12,108 nucleotides of DNA from Syntrophomonadaceae bacterium (GTDB lineage: Bacteria; Bacillota; Syntrophomonadia; Syntrophomonadales; Syntrophomonadaceae): NCBI GenBank assembly GCA_028698695.1, contig JAQVWB010000037.1, forward strand, positions 1 to 12,108, written 5' to 3'. This document shows, one piece after another, positions 5,830 through 12,108 of the stretch (position 1 is its first letter; the number at the start of each line of letters is the position of its first letter). Under the pieces are notes generated by a model. That model saw nothing but the letters and a program-made list of their open reading frames with translations. It had not been told where the DNA came from and ran no database searches. Position numbers and translations under genes: made by a program.

Positions 5830-5884
5830 TTGCCCAAACCAAGGGAAGCACCTGTTATCTCTTACTTCCCCAAGCCTATGGCAA
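5830..5884 (-). other. Potentially structured 5' leader of the zinc-ribbon gene
   Basis: Within the roughly 120-nt leader predicted from the promoter at 5963-5935, two nested pairings are visible: outer TTGCC/GGCAA (5830-5834, 5880-5884) and inner GGGAAG/CTTCCC (5843-5848, 5865-5870). It ends about 15 nt before the ribosome binding site. It may be a cis-acting RNA element or chance; it matches no riboswitch I can name. Confidence 0.25.
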
Positions 5885-5934
5885 TCGAGAAGGGTCTACA
5901 CGTTCATTCCACATGAATTATTGGGCTATACGTT

Positions 5935-5963
5935 ATTGTAATCTATTAACTGCTAAAACGCAA
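5935..5963 (-). promoter_or_regulatory. Promoter of the zinc-ribbon gene
   Basis: On the minus strand TTGCGT (5963-5958), exactly 17 nt, then TACAAT (5940-5935). The -10 matches consensus at 5 of 6 positions. The leader to the ATG would be about 120 nt. Confidence 0.55.
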
Positions 5964-6013
5964 CTAAACTAGCGGGATTATATAAATAAATTAAATATAT
6001 ATTGCTAACTTTG

Positions 6014-7174
6014 TCATTTTAAAATTGGTTTAACTCGCGTACCCTCCTTTAAATCCTGACTGGCATCCCTTACCAGGACTTGGCCTGCCTGTAATCCAGC
6101 CTTTATTTCAACCAGCTGCCCGTTCTTATCTCCGGTTTCAATCTCCTGTACCTTTATCTGACCATCAATTATGCTCATCACCTGATAATTGCCTTCAGAA
6201 TTTAAGCGTACCGATTCCCGGGGAACAACCAAAATATTTTCTTTGCGCAAAGTTTCTATACTGGCCCGCACCTCATAACCGGGATGCAAATCAGCAGTTT
6301 CATCGATAGTTATTATTACTGGCACCCGGCTTTGCACTACTCCCAGAGCAGAAACTTTTTCATAAGCCCGGGGATAAATCTGTCTCACTGTACCTTTGAT
6401 AACCTTATCTTCCAGCACCGGAGCAGTTATATGAGCAGGTTGTCCAATCTTCACTTTACCAGTTTCGTCACTCAATAATTCAGTTTTTACTTCCAGACCG
6501 GTTTCTGAACCAATCATGGCTAATTGAGTTCCGGCAGCAACTACCTGACCTTTTTTAACGGGCAGATCCAGTACTATTCCGCTTATCGGGCTTATTACCT
6601 GCAGTTCGTCAGTTTTCTCCTGCAGAGTGCTGCTAATTTCTTTTAACTCCGCAACTTGCTGTTCTGCTGATTTTATGGCAACTTCCTGTTGAATCAGACT
6701 GTTTTCAATTTTACTTGTCTGTAACTGCATCTGTTCATATTCTGCCCGGGTGGCTGCTCCATTATTCAATAATGTTTTGGTTCTGTTCAGCTCATTACGT
6801 GCCTGTTTTAAATCATCCTGTAAAGACTTTTGCATAAGCCTGGCCTGCTCCAATTGCGATATCGCCTGCTCCAGCTGTATGGCAGCAGTTGAATTCTGTG
6901 CGGTCAGTTCGGGGCTGGATAATCGCATCAGATTTTGACCCGCCTTAACCTGGTCTCCTGTTTCAACCAGCAGTTCATTGATGCGGGCAGGCTGACCGGA
7001 CTGAACATCATATTCGGTAACTGCCTGCACATATCCAGGTTCTTCTACAGTTAAAACAATTGTCCCCAGCTCAGCTTTTACAGCTTCCACCGGCTGACTG
7101 CTCCTTGAAAAAACCAAAGCGATTATTATTAGCAAAGATACCCCTATTGCCAACCATATTTTCCAATGTTTCAC
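6014..7174 (-). CDS. HlyD/MacA-type membrane-fusion (adaptor) protein of an ABC exporter
   Basis: The protein has 386 residues, normal for the family. An N-terminal anchor (about 6-23, IWLAIGVSLLIIIALVF) is followed by the first lipoyl half (PARINELLVETGDQVKAGQNL, about 62-82). A long helical hairpin (about 93-195, rich in Gln/Glu/Leu heptads) comes next, then the second lipoyl half (VISPISGIVLDLPVKKGQVV). A beta-barrel and a membrane-proximal domain (NILVVPRESV, GLQAGQVLVRD) complete it. There is no lipobox, so it is held by the uncleaved segment and faces outside. It starts at GTG 7174 with GGGGAG 8 nt upstream, 17 nt after the permease stop, and is the third gene of the operon. In an organism without an outer membrane such adaptors probably assist substrate capture or gate the permease. 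No clear terminator follows, only an A/T-rich stretch at 5975-6005. Confidence 0.93.
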   Translation of the reverse strand: MKHWKIWLAIGVSLLIIIALVFSRSSQPVEAVKAELGTIVLTVEEPGYVQAVTEYDVQSGQPARINELLVETGDQVKAGQNLMRLSSPELTAQNSTAAIQLEQAISQLEQARLMQKSLQDDLKQARNELNRTKTLLNNGAATRAEYEQMQLQTSKIENSLIQQEVAIKSAEQQVAELKEISSTLQEKTDELQVISPISGIVLDLPVKKGQVVAAGTQLAMIGSETGLEVKTELLSDETGKVKIGQPAHITAPVLEDKVIKGTVRQIYPRAYEKVSALGVVQSRVPVIITIDETADLHPGYEVRASIETLRKENILVVPRESVRLNSEGNYQVMSIIDGQIKVQEIETGDKNGQLVEIKAGLQAGQVLVRDASQDLKEGTRVKPILK

Positions 7175-7191
7175 CGAATATACTCCCCTCT

Positions 7192-9564
7192 CTAATCACG
7201 GTTTTTCAGAGCTTCTACCATATCAATATTTTTAACCCGGCGAACCGCCAATTGCTGACCAATCCAAACAAATATTATTGATGCCAGCGCCGCTATAAAA
7301 TAAGTCCGCGGATATATTATGGCCGGGAAACTGAATAAATCCGTACTGACACTGCTCATATAGACTGCCCCCATCAGTTTGCCCGCCGGCAGACCCAGAG
7401 CAATACCAACAACAGCCTGTATCCAGGTCTCCTGACTTAATAAACGCGCTACTTCTGTATTTGAATAACCCATTACTCTAAGGGAAGCCAATTCCCTCCG
7501 CCGTTCCTGAAAAGCCATGGTGGCAGTATTATATACAATTGCCAAGCCTAACAGACCGGCAAACATTATCATTACCAGTATAAAATATAGCATGGTGTCC
7601 AACAACTGCAGGAAACTTTCCTGTTCACGGGCCGGACTCATAACCGAACTTACCTTGGGCATTTCCTGCAATCTGGCCTCCACTGCAGGCACTTCCGGCG
7701 CATCCATTTTTAACATTACTGCAGTTATTACCTGACTTTCCCCTAATAAATGATTGGCGGTATCATACGATATATAACTGGCTCCCATCATCGGATCATA
7801 AATGGCGGCGATCTTTAACTCCCTGGTTCTGGAAGCACCTGAGCCCATAGCTGTTTCGACCCTTACAACCTCGCCAGTTTTTAATCCAAGTTTATTGGCA
7901 ACCGGAGAGCTCAATAATATACCTTCATCCGGTATTTGAATCTGGCGGCTATTAATATCATATACCTGCTTCAACCTCCCCGCAGGATTTATTCCCGTTA
8001 ACAACTCATCCTCAGTACGACCATGAGCATGTATCTTTACCGGGATTTCAAGTATGGGCTCCTGTTTCTGCACCGATTCCCAGCGGCTCCAATCGATTGT
8101 TCCTGAATATTTAACCGGCGCGGTAAAGCGAACTATATAATCATAATGATTAACCTGCTTAAAACTTTGTGACAACAGATAGTCAACCGCATCATTTGTA
8201 AATGAAGCAAATACCAGTAATACTACTGAACTCATTACTCCTAAAACGGTAATTGCAAATCTGGACCGGTTACGCAATATTGAACGCAGGCTCATCCTCC
8301 AGCTGCTGCCCAGTCGCTTCCATATAAACGGCAGGCCTTCCAGAGCTATACGGCGCCCGGATACCGGCGGTTCAGGACGCATTGCTTCTGCAGGGGTGAT
8401 GCGCAGTACTGAACGGGAAGCAAATAATCCTGAAGCGATACCTACCAGGCCGCTGATTACAAAACCCCATAATACTACCTGAATATTTAAACCGCCAATC
8501 GTCTGGGGCAGGTTGAAAAACTGTGCATATAAATTTGACATGGCCGACGCCATCCCCATTCCGGCAATTGTACCGAAAACAGCGCCTACCAGGCTTACCA
8601 GTAAAGCATAGGAAGTATAATGCCACATAATTTGAGCATTATTGTATCCCAATGCTTTTAATACCCCGATAGACATCCGGTGTGAACGAATCATACGCGT
8701 TAATATAACCATCTGTATTCCTGCTGCTATCAGGAAAAACAACAGGGGCAGGAAACGCGAATTAATCCGCAGCCCCTCCAACTCAACATCCAAATAGGCG
8801 TGGCTGATCTGATCCTTGCGGGCATAGCTGGCTATGTTGCCGTATGGTTTCAGGATTTCTTCAACTTGAGATTTAATAGCGGTTTCATCTACTCCCGGAG
8901 CCAAATCAACAACTACTTGATTAATCTGACCCGGCATACCCAATATCTGCTGAATATTTCTCTGGGAAAGCATAATAATTGCAAAACGGTGTGGCTCAGG
9001 AAACATAGTGGAGGCGTCCCGCATTGGATAAACGAACTCCGGACTGGTAGCAGTTCCATTAACCAATAAATCAGCTTTTTTACCATCGGCTATAATTTGA
9101 ATAGCCTGACCGCTTACCAATTGGTTGGCAGCAGCATACTGAGGGTCAACCAGAACCTCTGCTGAATGGGAAGAATCCTGGTCAAACATTCTGCCGGACA
9201 TTAAATGCAGCTGATTTACTTCACTCTCCATGGGCAAAGGATAACCGGTTAGCCTGGCCGTAGCTCTCTCGTTATTATCTTTTAACAGCACAACATCCTG
9301 TTGAATACGCCCGGTAGCTTTGACCACCCCCGGTATTGATTCAATTCGGGCAATAACTGATTCCGGAGCTTTGACCACATGAAAAAAATAATCGGCAAAA
9401 CGATAATCAGAATAGAATTGCTGCTGTGAACGCTCCAGATTATAGTAAGCCGTATTCATGCTGATATAAATTAATACTCCCAGCATGACAACCACAACCA
9501 GGGCTACAAATTGTCCCCGCGTATAGCTGATAGTACGTAGCAGTTTGCGAGACAGGACACTCAT
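7192..9564 (-). CDS. FtsX-like ABC exporter permease with duplicated FtsX module
   Basis: The protein has 790 residues and about eight membrane segments in a duplicated arrangement. Counting from an in-frame GTG two codons upstream, TM1 is near 21-37, a large extracytoplasmic domain covers 40-270, TM2-4 are near 273-293, 321-343 and 365-385, TM5 is near 438-456, a second extracytoplasmic domain covers 460-655, and TM6-8 are near 660-682, 716-734 and 757-775. Each half carries the FtsX cytoplasmic-loop signature (GVLKALGYN near 302-310, SLRVMGYS near 696-703), which contacts the ATPase. The start is ATG 9564, whose A is the last base of the ATPase TAA (TAATG), with AAAGGA about 10 nt upstream; the GTG at 9570 is the alternative. 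The ATPase is not fused, unlike MacB, and the permease is twice the MacB membrane domain. Likely role: mechanotransmission-type extrusion of lipid, peptide or antibiotic. Substrate unknown. Confidence 0.93.
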   Translation of the reverse strand: MSVLSRKLLRTISYTRGQFVALVVVVMLGVLIYISMNTAYYNLERSQQQFYSDYRFADYFFHVVKAPESVIARIESIPGVVKATGRIQQDVVLLKDNNERATARLTGYPLPMESEVNQLHLMSGRMFDQDSSHSAEVLVDPQYAAANQLVSGQAIQIIADGKKADLLVNGTATSPEFVYPMRDASTMFPEPHRFAIIMLSQRNIQQILGMPGQINQVVVDLAPGVDETAIKSQVEEILKPYGNIASYARKDQISHAYLDVELEGLRINSRFLPLLFFLIAAGIQMVILTRMIRSHRMSIGVLKALGYNNAQIMWHYTSYALLVSLVGAVFGTIAGMGMASAMSNLYAQFFNLPQTIGGLNIQVVLWGFVISGLVGIASGLFASRSVLRITPAEAMRPEPPVSGRRIALEGLPFIWKRLGSSWRMSLRSILRNRSRFAITVLGVMSSVVLLVFASFTNDAVDYLLSQSFKQVNHYDYIVRFTAPVKYSGTIDWSRWESVQKQEPILEIPVKIHAHGRTEDELLTGINPAGRLKQVYDINSRQIQIPDEGILLSSPVANKLGLKTGEVVRVETAMGSGASRTRELKIAAIYDPMMGASYISYDTANHLLGESQVITAVMLKMDAPEVPAVEARLQEMPKVSSVMSPAREQESFLQLLDTMLYFILVMIMFAGLLGLAIVYNTATMAFQERRRELASLRVMGYSNTEVARLLSQETWIQAVVGIALGLPAGKLMGAVYMSSVSTDLFSFPAIIYPRTYFIAALASIIFVWIGQQLAVRRVKNIDMVEALKNRD

Positions 9565-10274
9565 TACCACTCGATCCTTTCTGCCGGCAGCGGATGCTCA
9601 TTTTTAATTATTTCTACTACCTGCCCGCTGCTCATACGGGCCACCCGGTCTGCCATTGCCCCAATAACAGTATTATGAGTCACAATGATTACAGTACTGC
9701 CGCGTTTTTCACAGATATCAGCCAATAATCTCAATATTAATTTGCCGGTTTCGTTATCAAGTGCTCCAGTGGGTTCATCGCATAGTAACAACCGGGGGTT
9801 TTTTACCACTGCCCGGGCTATAGCTACCCGCTGTTGTTCCCCCCCGCTTAACTGGGAGGGAAAATGATCCCGTCTCTCCCAAAGGCCTACATCCTGTAAT
9901 ACTTCATCAACCGGCAAAGGGTCAGCCACCAGTTCAGCAGCCAGGGCCACATTTTCAGCAGCAGTTAAATCCGGAATTAAATTATAAAACTGAAAAACAA
10001 ACCCTACCTCTTCACGGCGAAAATTAGTCAACACTTTGTCACCGCCATCTGACAACGATTGCGATTGAAAAAACATCTGACCGTTACTGGGTAAATCAAT
10101 TCCCCCGATCAGATTGAGCAAAGTACTTTTTCCGGAACCACTGGGACCTAAAATAACCAGTAATTCACCCGCCAATATTTCCATGGTAGTCGCTTTAAGT
10201 GCTTCGACGGTTACTTCCCCCATTATATAGGTTTTGCTAACCTCCTCCAGATGCATGACTACCTGGTCATCCAA
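9564..10274 (-). CDS. ABC transporter ATPase, LolD/MacB-type
   Basis: All ABC ATPase motifs are intact: Walker A GPSGSGKST (43-51), Q-loop Gln95, signature LSGGE (142-146), Walker B LLLCDE (162-167, catalytic Glu167), D-loop ALD, and H-loop His200 in VTHN. The N-terminal SKTYIMGEVTVEAL pattern and the EEVGFVFQFYNLIP stretch are typical of the LolD/MacB/FtsE group that drives FtsX-type permeases. It is 236 residues, standard for the group, and cytoplasmic. It is first in a three-gene operon and overlaps the permease by one base (TAATG). The start given is TTG 10274 with AGGGG 9 nt upstream; ATG 10256, six codons in, is a possible alternative and would lose nothing conserved. No nearby two-component or MarR/TetR regulator gene is visible. 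Confidence 0.95.
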   Translation of the reverse strand: MDDQVVMHLEEVSKTYIMGEVTVEALKATTMEILAGELLVILGPSGSGKSTLLNLIGGIDLPSNGQMFFQSQSLSDGGDKVLTNFRREEVGFVFQFYNLIPDLTAAENVALAAELVADPLPVDEVLQDVGLWERRDHFPSQLSGGEQQRVAIARAVVKNPRLLLCDEPTGALDNETGKLILRLLADICEKRGSTVIIVTHNTVIGAMADRVARMSSGQVVEIIKNEHPLPAERIEW

Positions 10275-10697
10275 TTAATTCATCCCCTTTGCTTTTAAGT
10301 AAACTATCTTATGCAGGATATAATGAATAGCTTTTATATTATGCCGCGAAACATCCTGTTCTCGTCGGCAACCATATCAAAACTTGGCATCTTCCCTTTG
10401 TTGAGAGTTAGTAAAAACAATGCCTGTTAAGTAAAAGATTTCGCTGAAACAAATTATATCTCCTGCCCGGTCAACCAGACCAGGGTTCTTATTACCAGGC
10501 TTACCAGTATAACAAAAATGGCATATCCTATTGGCACCTGCACAACCAGTTAATGCTATTAAGGTTATTCAATATACCGTGCGCTTTCTTTATTAATTAT
10601 GTTATTATGATATAGGATTAATACTTAATCTCGTTTTGCAGTTTTATCTAACATCAGATATTGATATTTGGAACTCTTGATAAAAGGAGGGAAAATA
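10275..10697. other. Intergenic region between the ABC operon and tatA
   Basis: This is the divergent control region for the minus-strand ABC operon and plus-strand tatA. I see no intact gene. Visible items: a bulged hairpin (TGCCGCGA 10342-10349 with TCG-T-CGGCA 10362-10370), A/T-rich stretches with several TATAAT-like hexamers (for example 10613-10640) but no convincing -35/-10 pair, and the doubtful hydrophobic mini-ORF at 10454-10543. Confidence 0.5.
10454..10543 (-). other. Doubtful 29-codon hydrophobic mini-ORF
   Basis: From a GTG at 10543 the minus frame encodes a strongly hydrophobic stretch (GYAIFVILVSLVI) followed by RTLVWLTGQEI and a stop, like a single membrane helix with a short tail. 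There is no Shine-Dalgarno sequence, and an in-frame stop lies just upstream. It could be a tiny membrane peptide, the tail of a decayed membrane-protein gene, or chance. Confidence 0.15.
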
Positions 10698-10868
10698 ATG
10701 TTTGGTTTGATTGGCAACTTTGGCCCCTTGGAAATTGGTTTTATTTTAATTATTGTCTTGATTATTTTTGGACCGGGAAAACTTCCCCAATTAGGTGAAT
10801 CCATGGGAAAAGCCATTAAGGGCTTTAGAAAATCCCAGGATGAAGATTTGAATAACCTGGAAAAATAA
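10698..10868 (+). CDS. tatA: Sec-independent protein translocase subunit TatA
   Basis: The protein has 56 residues, at the short end for TatA but like the compact Firmicutes forms. A short N-terminus with Glu12 is followed by one membrane helix (about 13-24, IGFILIIVLIIF), the hinge FGPGKLPQLG (24-33), the amphipathic helix GESMGKAIKGFRKS (33-46) with the conserved Phe43, and an acidic tail. It should form the protein-conducting oligomer of the twin-arginine pathway in the cytoplasmic membrane. ATG 10698 has AAAGGAGGG with near-ideal spacing; the frame is open a little further upstream, but only to a non-ATG codon ahead of the ribosome binding site. No tatC lies in the window, so the receptor must be encoded elsewhere. 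It appears monocistronic with its own terminator. Confidence 0.95.
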   Translation: MFGLIGNFGPLEIGFILIIVLIIFGPGKLPQLGESMGKAIKGFRKSQDEDLNNLEK

Positions 10869-10879
10869 TGATATCTGCC

Positions 10880-10910
10880 AAAGGCTGTCTACACATGACA
10901 GCCTTTTTTT
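10880..10910 (+). terminator. Intrinsic terminator of tatA
   Basis: A perfect 10-bp stem AAAGGCTGTC/GACAGCCTTT with a 7-base loop leads into a run of T (to 10910) and then ATTTTAATT. It begins 12 bases past the stop. It also separates tatA from the convergent MATE gene, which has no obvious terminator of its own on the minus strand. Confidence 0.93.
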
Positions 10911-10933
10911 ATTTTAATTATCTGCCCCACTCA

Positions 10934-12108
10934 TCATTCCACAGCTCTTTCATTCTGGTTTGCTATATCTGCTTTCATCTTTTTCATTTCAAAGAAAATA
11001 AAAGTGGCAGTAATAAGAACTGCCAGGCAATCTGCTATCGGAGCAGAGCGCCATACGCCTTCAATACCCCAGAACCTGGGCAGGATAAGTAGTAAAGGGA
11101 TAAACAACAGGACCTGGCGGGACAGGCTCAAAATGGTTGACTTTAAAGCTTTACCAGTTGCTTGAAAATAACTGGAACATATAACCTGAAACCCGATTAT
11201 TGGAAACACAGCAAAATAAGTCAACATGGCATGGGAGGTAAGAGAAGTAAGATCAGTATTACCTTCACTGAATAAACCCGCCAGCTGGACTGACCATAAA
11301 AGAATTGCTATATAGCCTGTTACGGCAATGCCTGTGGCTGCTGCAACTGCCAGTTTCAGCGTTTCAATTACACGGTGGAATTGCCTGGCTCCATAGTTGT
11401 ATCCCAGTATGGGTTGGGCTCCCTGACTCAAACCCAAAATGGGCATAAACAGCAACATACCTAAACTCATGACGATTCCAATCGCCGACAGGGCCAAATC
11501 GCCACCGTAGGCCATGAGAGTTTTATTAAGTATCAGGTTTTGTACACTACTGGCCATCTGCATAGCAAAAGGCGCAAACCCGATCGCCATGATACTTAGC
11601 AATATCTGCATCTGTGGTTTTAAATTCTTTAAGCGTATTTTCACGAGGCTTCTGCCGGTATAGAAATAGCTTAATACCCATACCATGGATATAAATTGAG
11701 CAATTATCGTGGCGATTGCTGCCCCCTTGATTCCCCAACCTGCGATGAAAATAAACACATAAGTCAAAACCACATTAATCACAGCGCCCAGCAGCTGAGT
11801 ATACATCGACATGCGTGGGTTTCCTTCTGCTCGGATGAAGTTGTTCATTCCCATGCTCAGACTACCGAAAGCAGCTCCCAGCATTATAATATGCATATAA
11901 TCACGGGCGTAAGGAAACACTTCCTGGCTGGCTCCGAAAGCCATTAAAATTGGTTCGGTAAAAATGAAAAAGAAAAATGCGAATACCGCCGGTAACAGTA
12001 TCAGCATCAGCATGGCATTACCAGCCACCTTTTCCGCTTCCTCTTTTCTGTTTTCGCCCAGACGGATGGAGATCAGTGCAGTTGCTCCCACGCCGATAAG
12101 TACTGAAA
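10934..12108 (-). CDS. MATE-family multidrug/Na+ or H+ antiporter (N-terminus off the right edge)
   Basis: The minus frame stays open to base 12108 (the reading SVLIGVGATALISIRLGE crosses the apparent GTG at 12091), so the gene continues beyond the window and 12091 is not the start. About 390 residues are visible of an expected ~450. They show ten or so membrane segments and typical MATE features: GxGATALISIRLGE at the end of TM2, NNFIRAEGNPRMSM in the loop after TM4, the internal repeat GLSQGAQPILGYNYGA in the second half, and SSYFQATGKALKSTILSLSRQ. The overall pattern is closest to the MepA/NorM-like group of Firmicutes. By family it is a cation-coupled exporter of drugs or metabolites in the cytoplasmic membrane; the substrate cannot be inferred. 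Its operon context lies off the edge. Confidence 0.93.
   Translation of the reverse strand, partial: SVLIGVGATALISIRLGENRKEEAEKVAGNAMLMLILLPAVFAFFFFIFTEPILMAFGASQEVFPYARDYMHIIMLGAAFGSLSMGMNNFIRAEGNPRMSMYTQLLGAVINVVLTYVFIFIAGWGIKGAAIATIIAQFISMVWVLSYFYTGRSLVKIRLKNLKPQMQILLSIMAIGFAPFAMQMASSVQNLILNKTLMAYGGDLALSAIGIVMSLGMLLFMPILGLSQGAQPILGYNYGARQFHRVIETLKLAVAAATGIAVTGYIAILLWSVQLAGLFSEGNTDLTSLTSHAMLTYFAVFPIIGFQVICSSYFQATGKALKSTILSLSRQVLLFIPLLLILPRFWGIEGVWRSAPIADCLAVLITATFIFFEMKKMKADIANQNERAVE

Noticed and set aside
5975..6005. A/T-rich stretch after the adaptor gene as a terminator
   Set aside because: Only imperfect all-A/T pairing without a GC stem is present; not enough to call a terminator.
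12089..12091. GTG as the start of the MATE gene
   Set aside because: The conserved MATE reading continues upstream without a stop to the window edge, so the gene is simply cut off.

Overview
The window looks like a chromosomal segment of a low-to-medium GC, Gram-positive-type anaerobe, most likely a member of the Firmicutes/Clostridia. The evidence is strong AGGAGG-type ribosome binding sites, many compact intrinsic terminators, a small SPII lipoprotein, a short TatA, an ABC/HlyD export operon with no outer-membrane partner, and a CoA-disulfide-reductase-rhodanese fusion next to a crotonase. A fatty-acid-oxidising relative of Syntrophomonas would fit, but this is inference from gene content and not a species identification. 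No rRNA, tRNA, CRISPR array, intact insertion sequence or prophage is visible.

Layout, left to right. (1) The 3' part of a plus-strand flavoprotein disulfide reductase with a C-terminal rhodanese domain (1-885), closed by a hairpin. (2) A small minus-strand lipoprotein (1092-1478) with its own sigma-A-like promoter. (3) A minus-strand crotonase-fold protein (1665-2432) bounded by a strong terminator. It keeps only one of the two catalytic glutamates of classical enoyl-CoA hydratase, so an isomerase-type activity is more likely. (4) A 660-base gap (2433-3098) with no intact gene. It holds a probable 5' relic of a minus-strand gene (2672-2791), a perfect 25-bp inverted repeat (2831-2892), smaller palindromes and a bidirectional terminator. 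(5) A 468-residue protein of unknown function (3099-4505). (6) A PlsC-like acyltransferase (4626-5216), preceded and overlapped (ATGA) by a 30-codon leader ORF that has its own promoter. (7) A double zinc-ribbon protein (5503-5808) behind a roughly 120-nt leader that may fold.

(8) The largest unit is a three-gene minus-strand operon reading ATPase, FtsX-type permease, membrane-fusion adaptor (10274 down to 6014). The first two genes overlap at TAATG and the third follows 17 nt later. Together they should form a MacAB-like exporter or lipid/peptide-extruding ABC system in the cytoplasmic membrane; the substrate cannot be read from sequence. (9) A 423-base non-coding stretch follows, with only a doubtful hydrophobic mini-ORF. 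(10) A plus-strand, apparently monocistronic tatA (10698-10868) has a strong terminator. (11) The C-terminal ~390 codons of a MATE-family efflux protein run off the right edge.

Most of the window is ordinary, well-insulated single-gene units. The points most worth a second look are the long perfect AT-rich hairpin beside a gene relic, the promoter-proximal leader ORF translationally coupled to the acyltransferase, the non-canonical active site of the crotonase, and the unassigned 468-residue protein. I do not see a clear, previously undescribed multi-gene system here.
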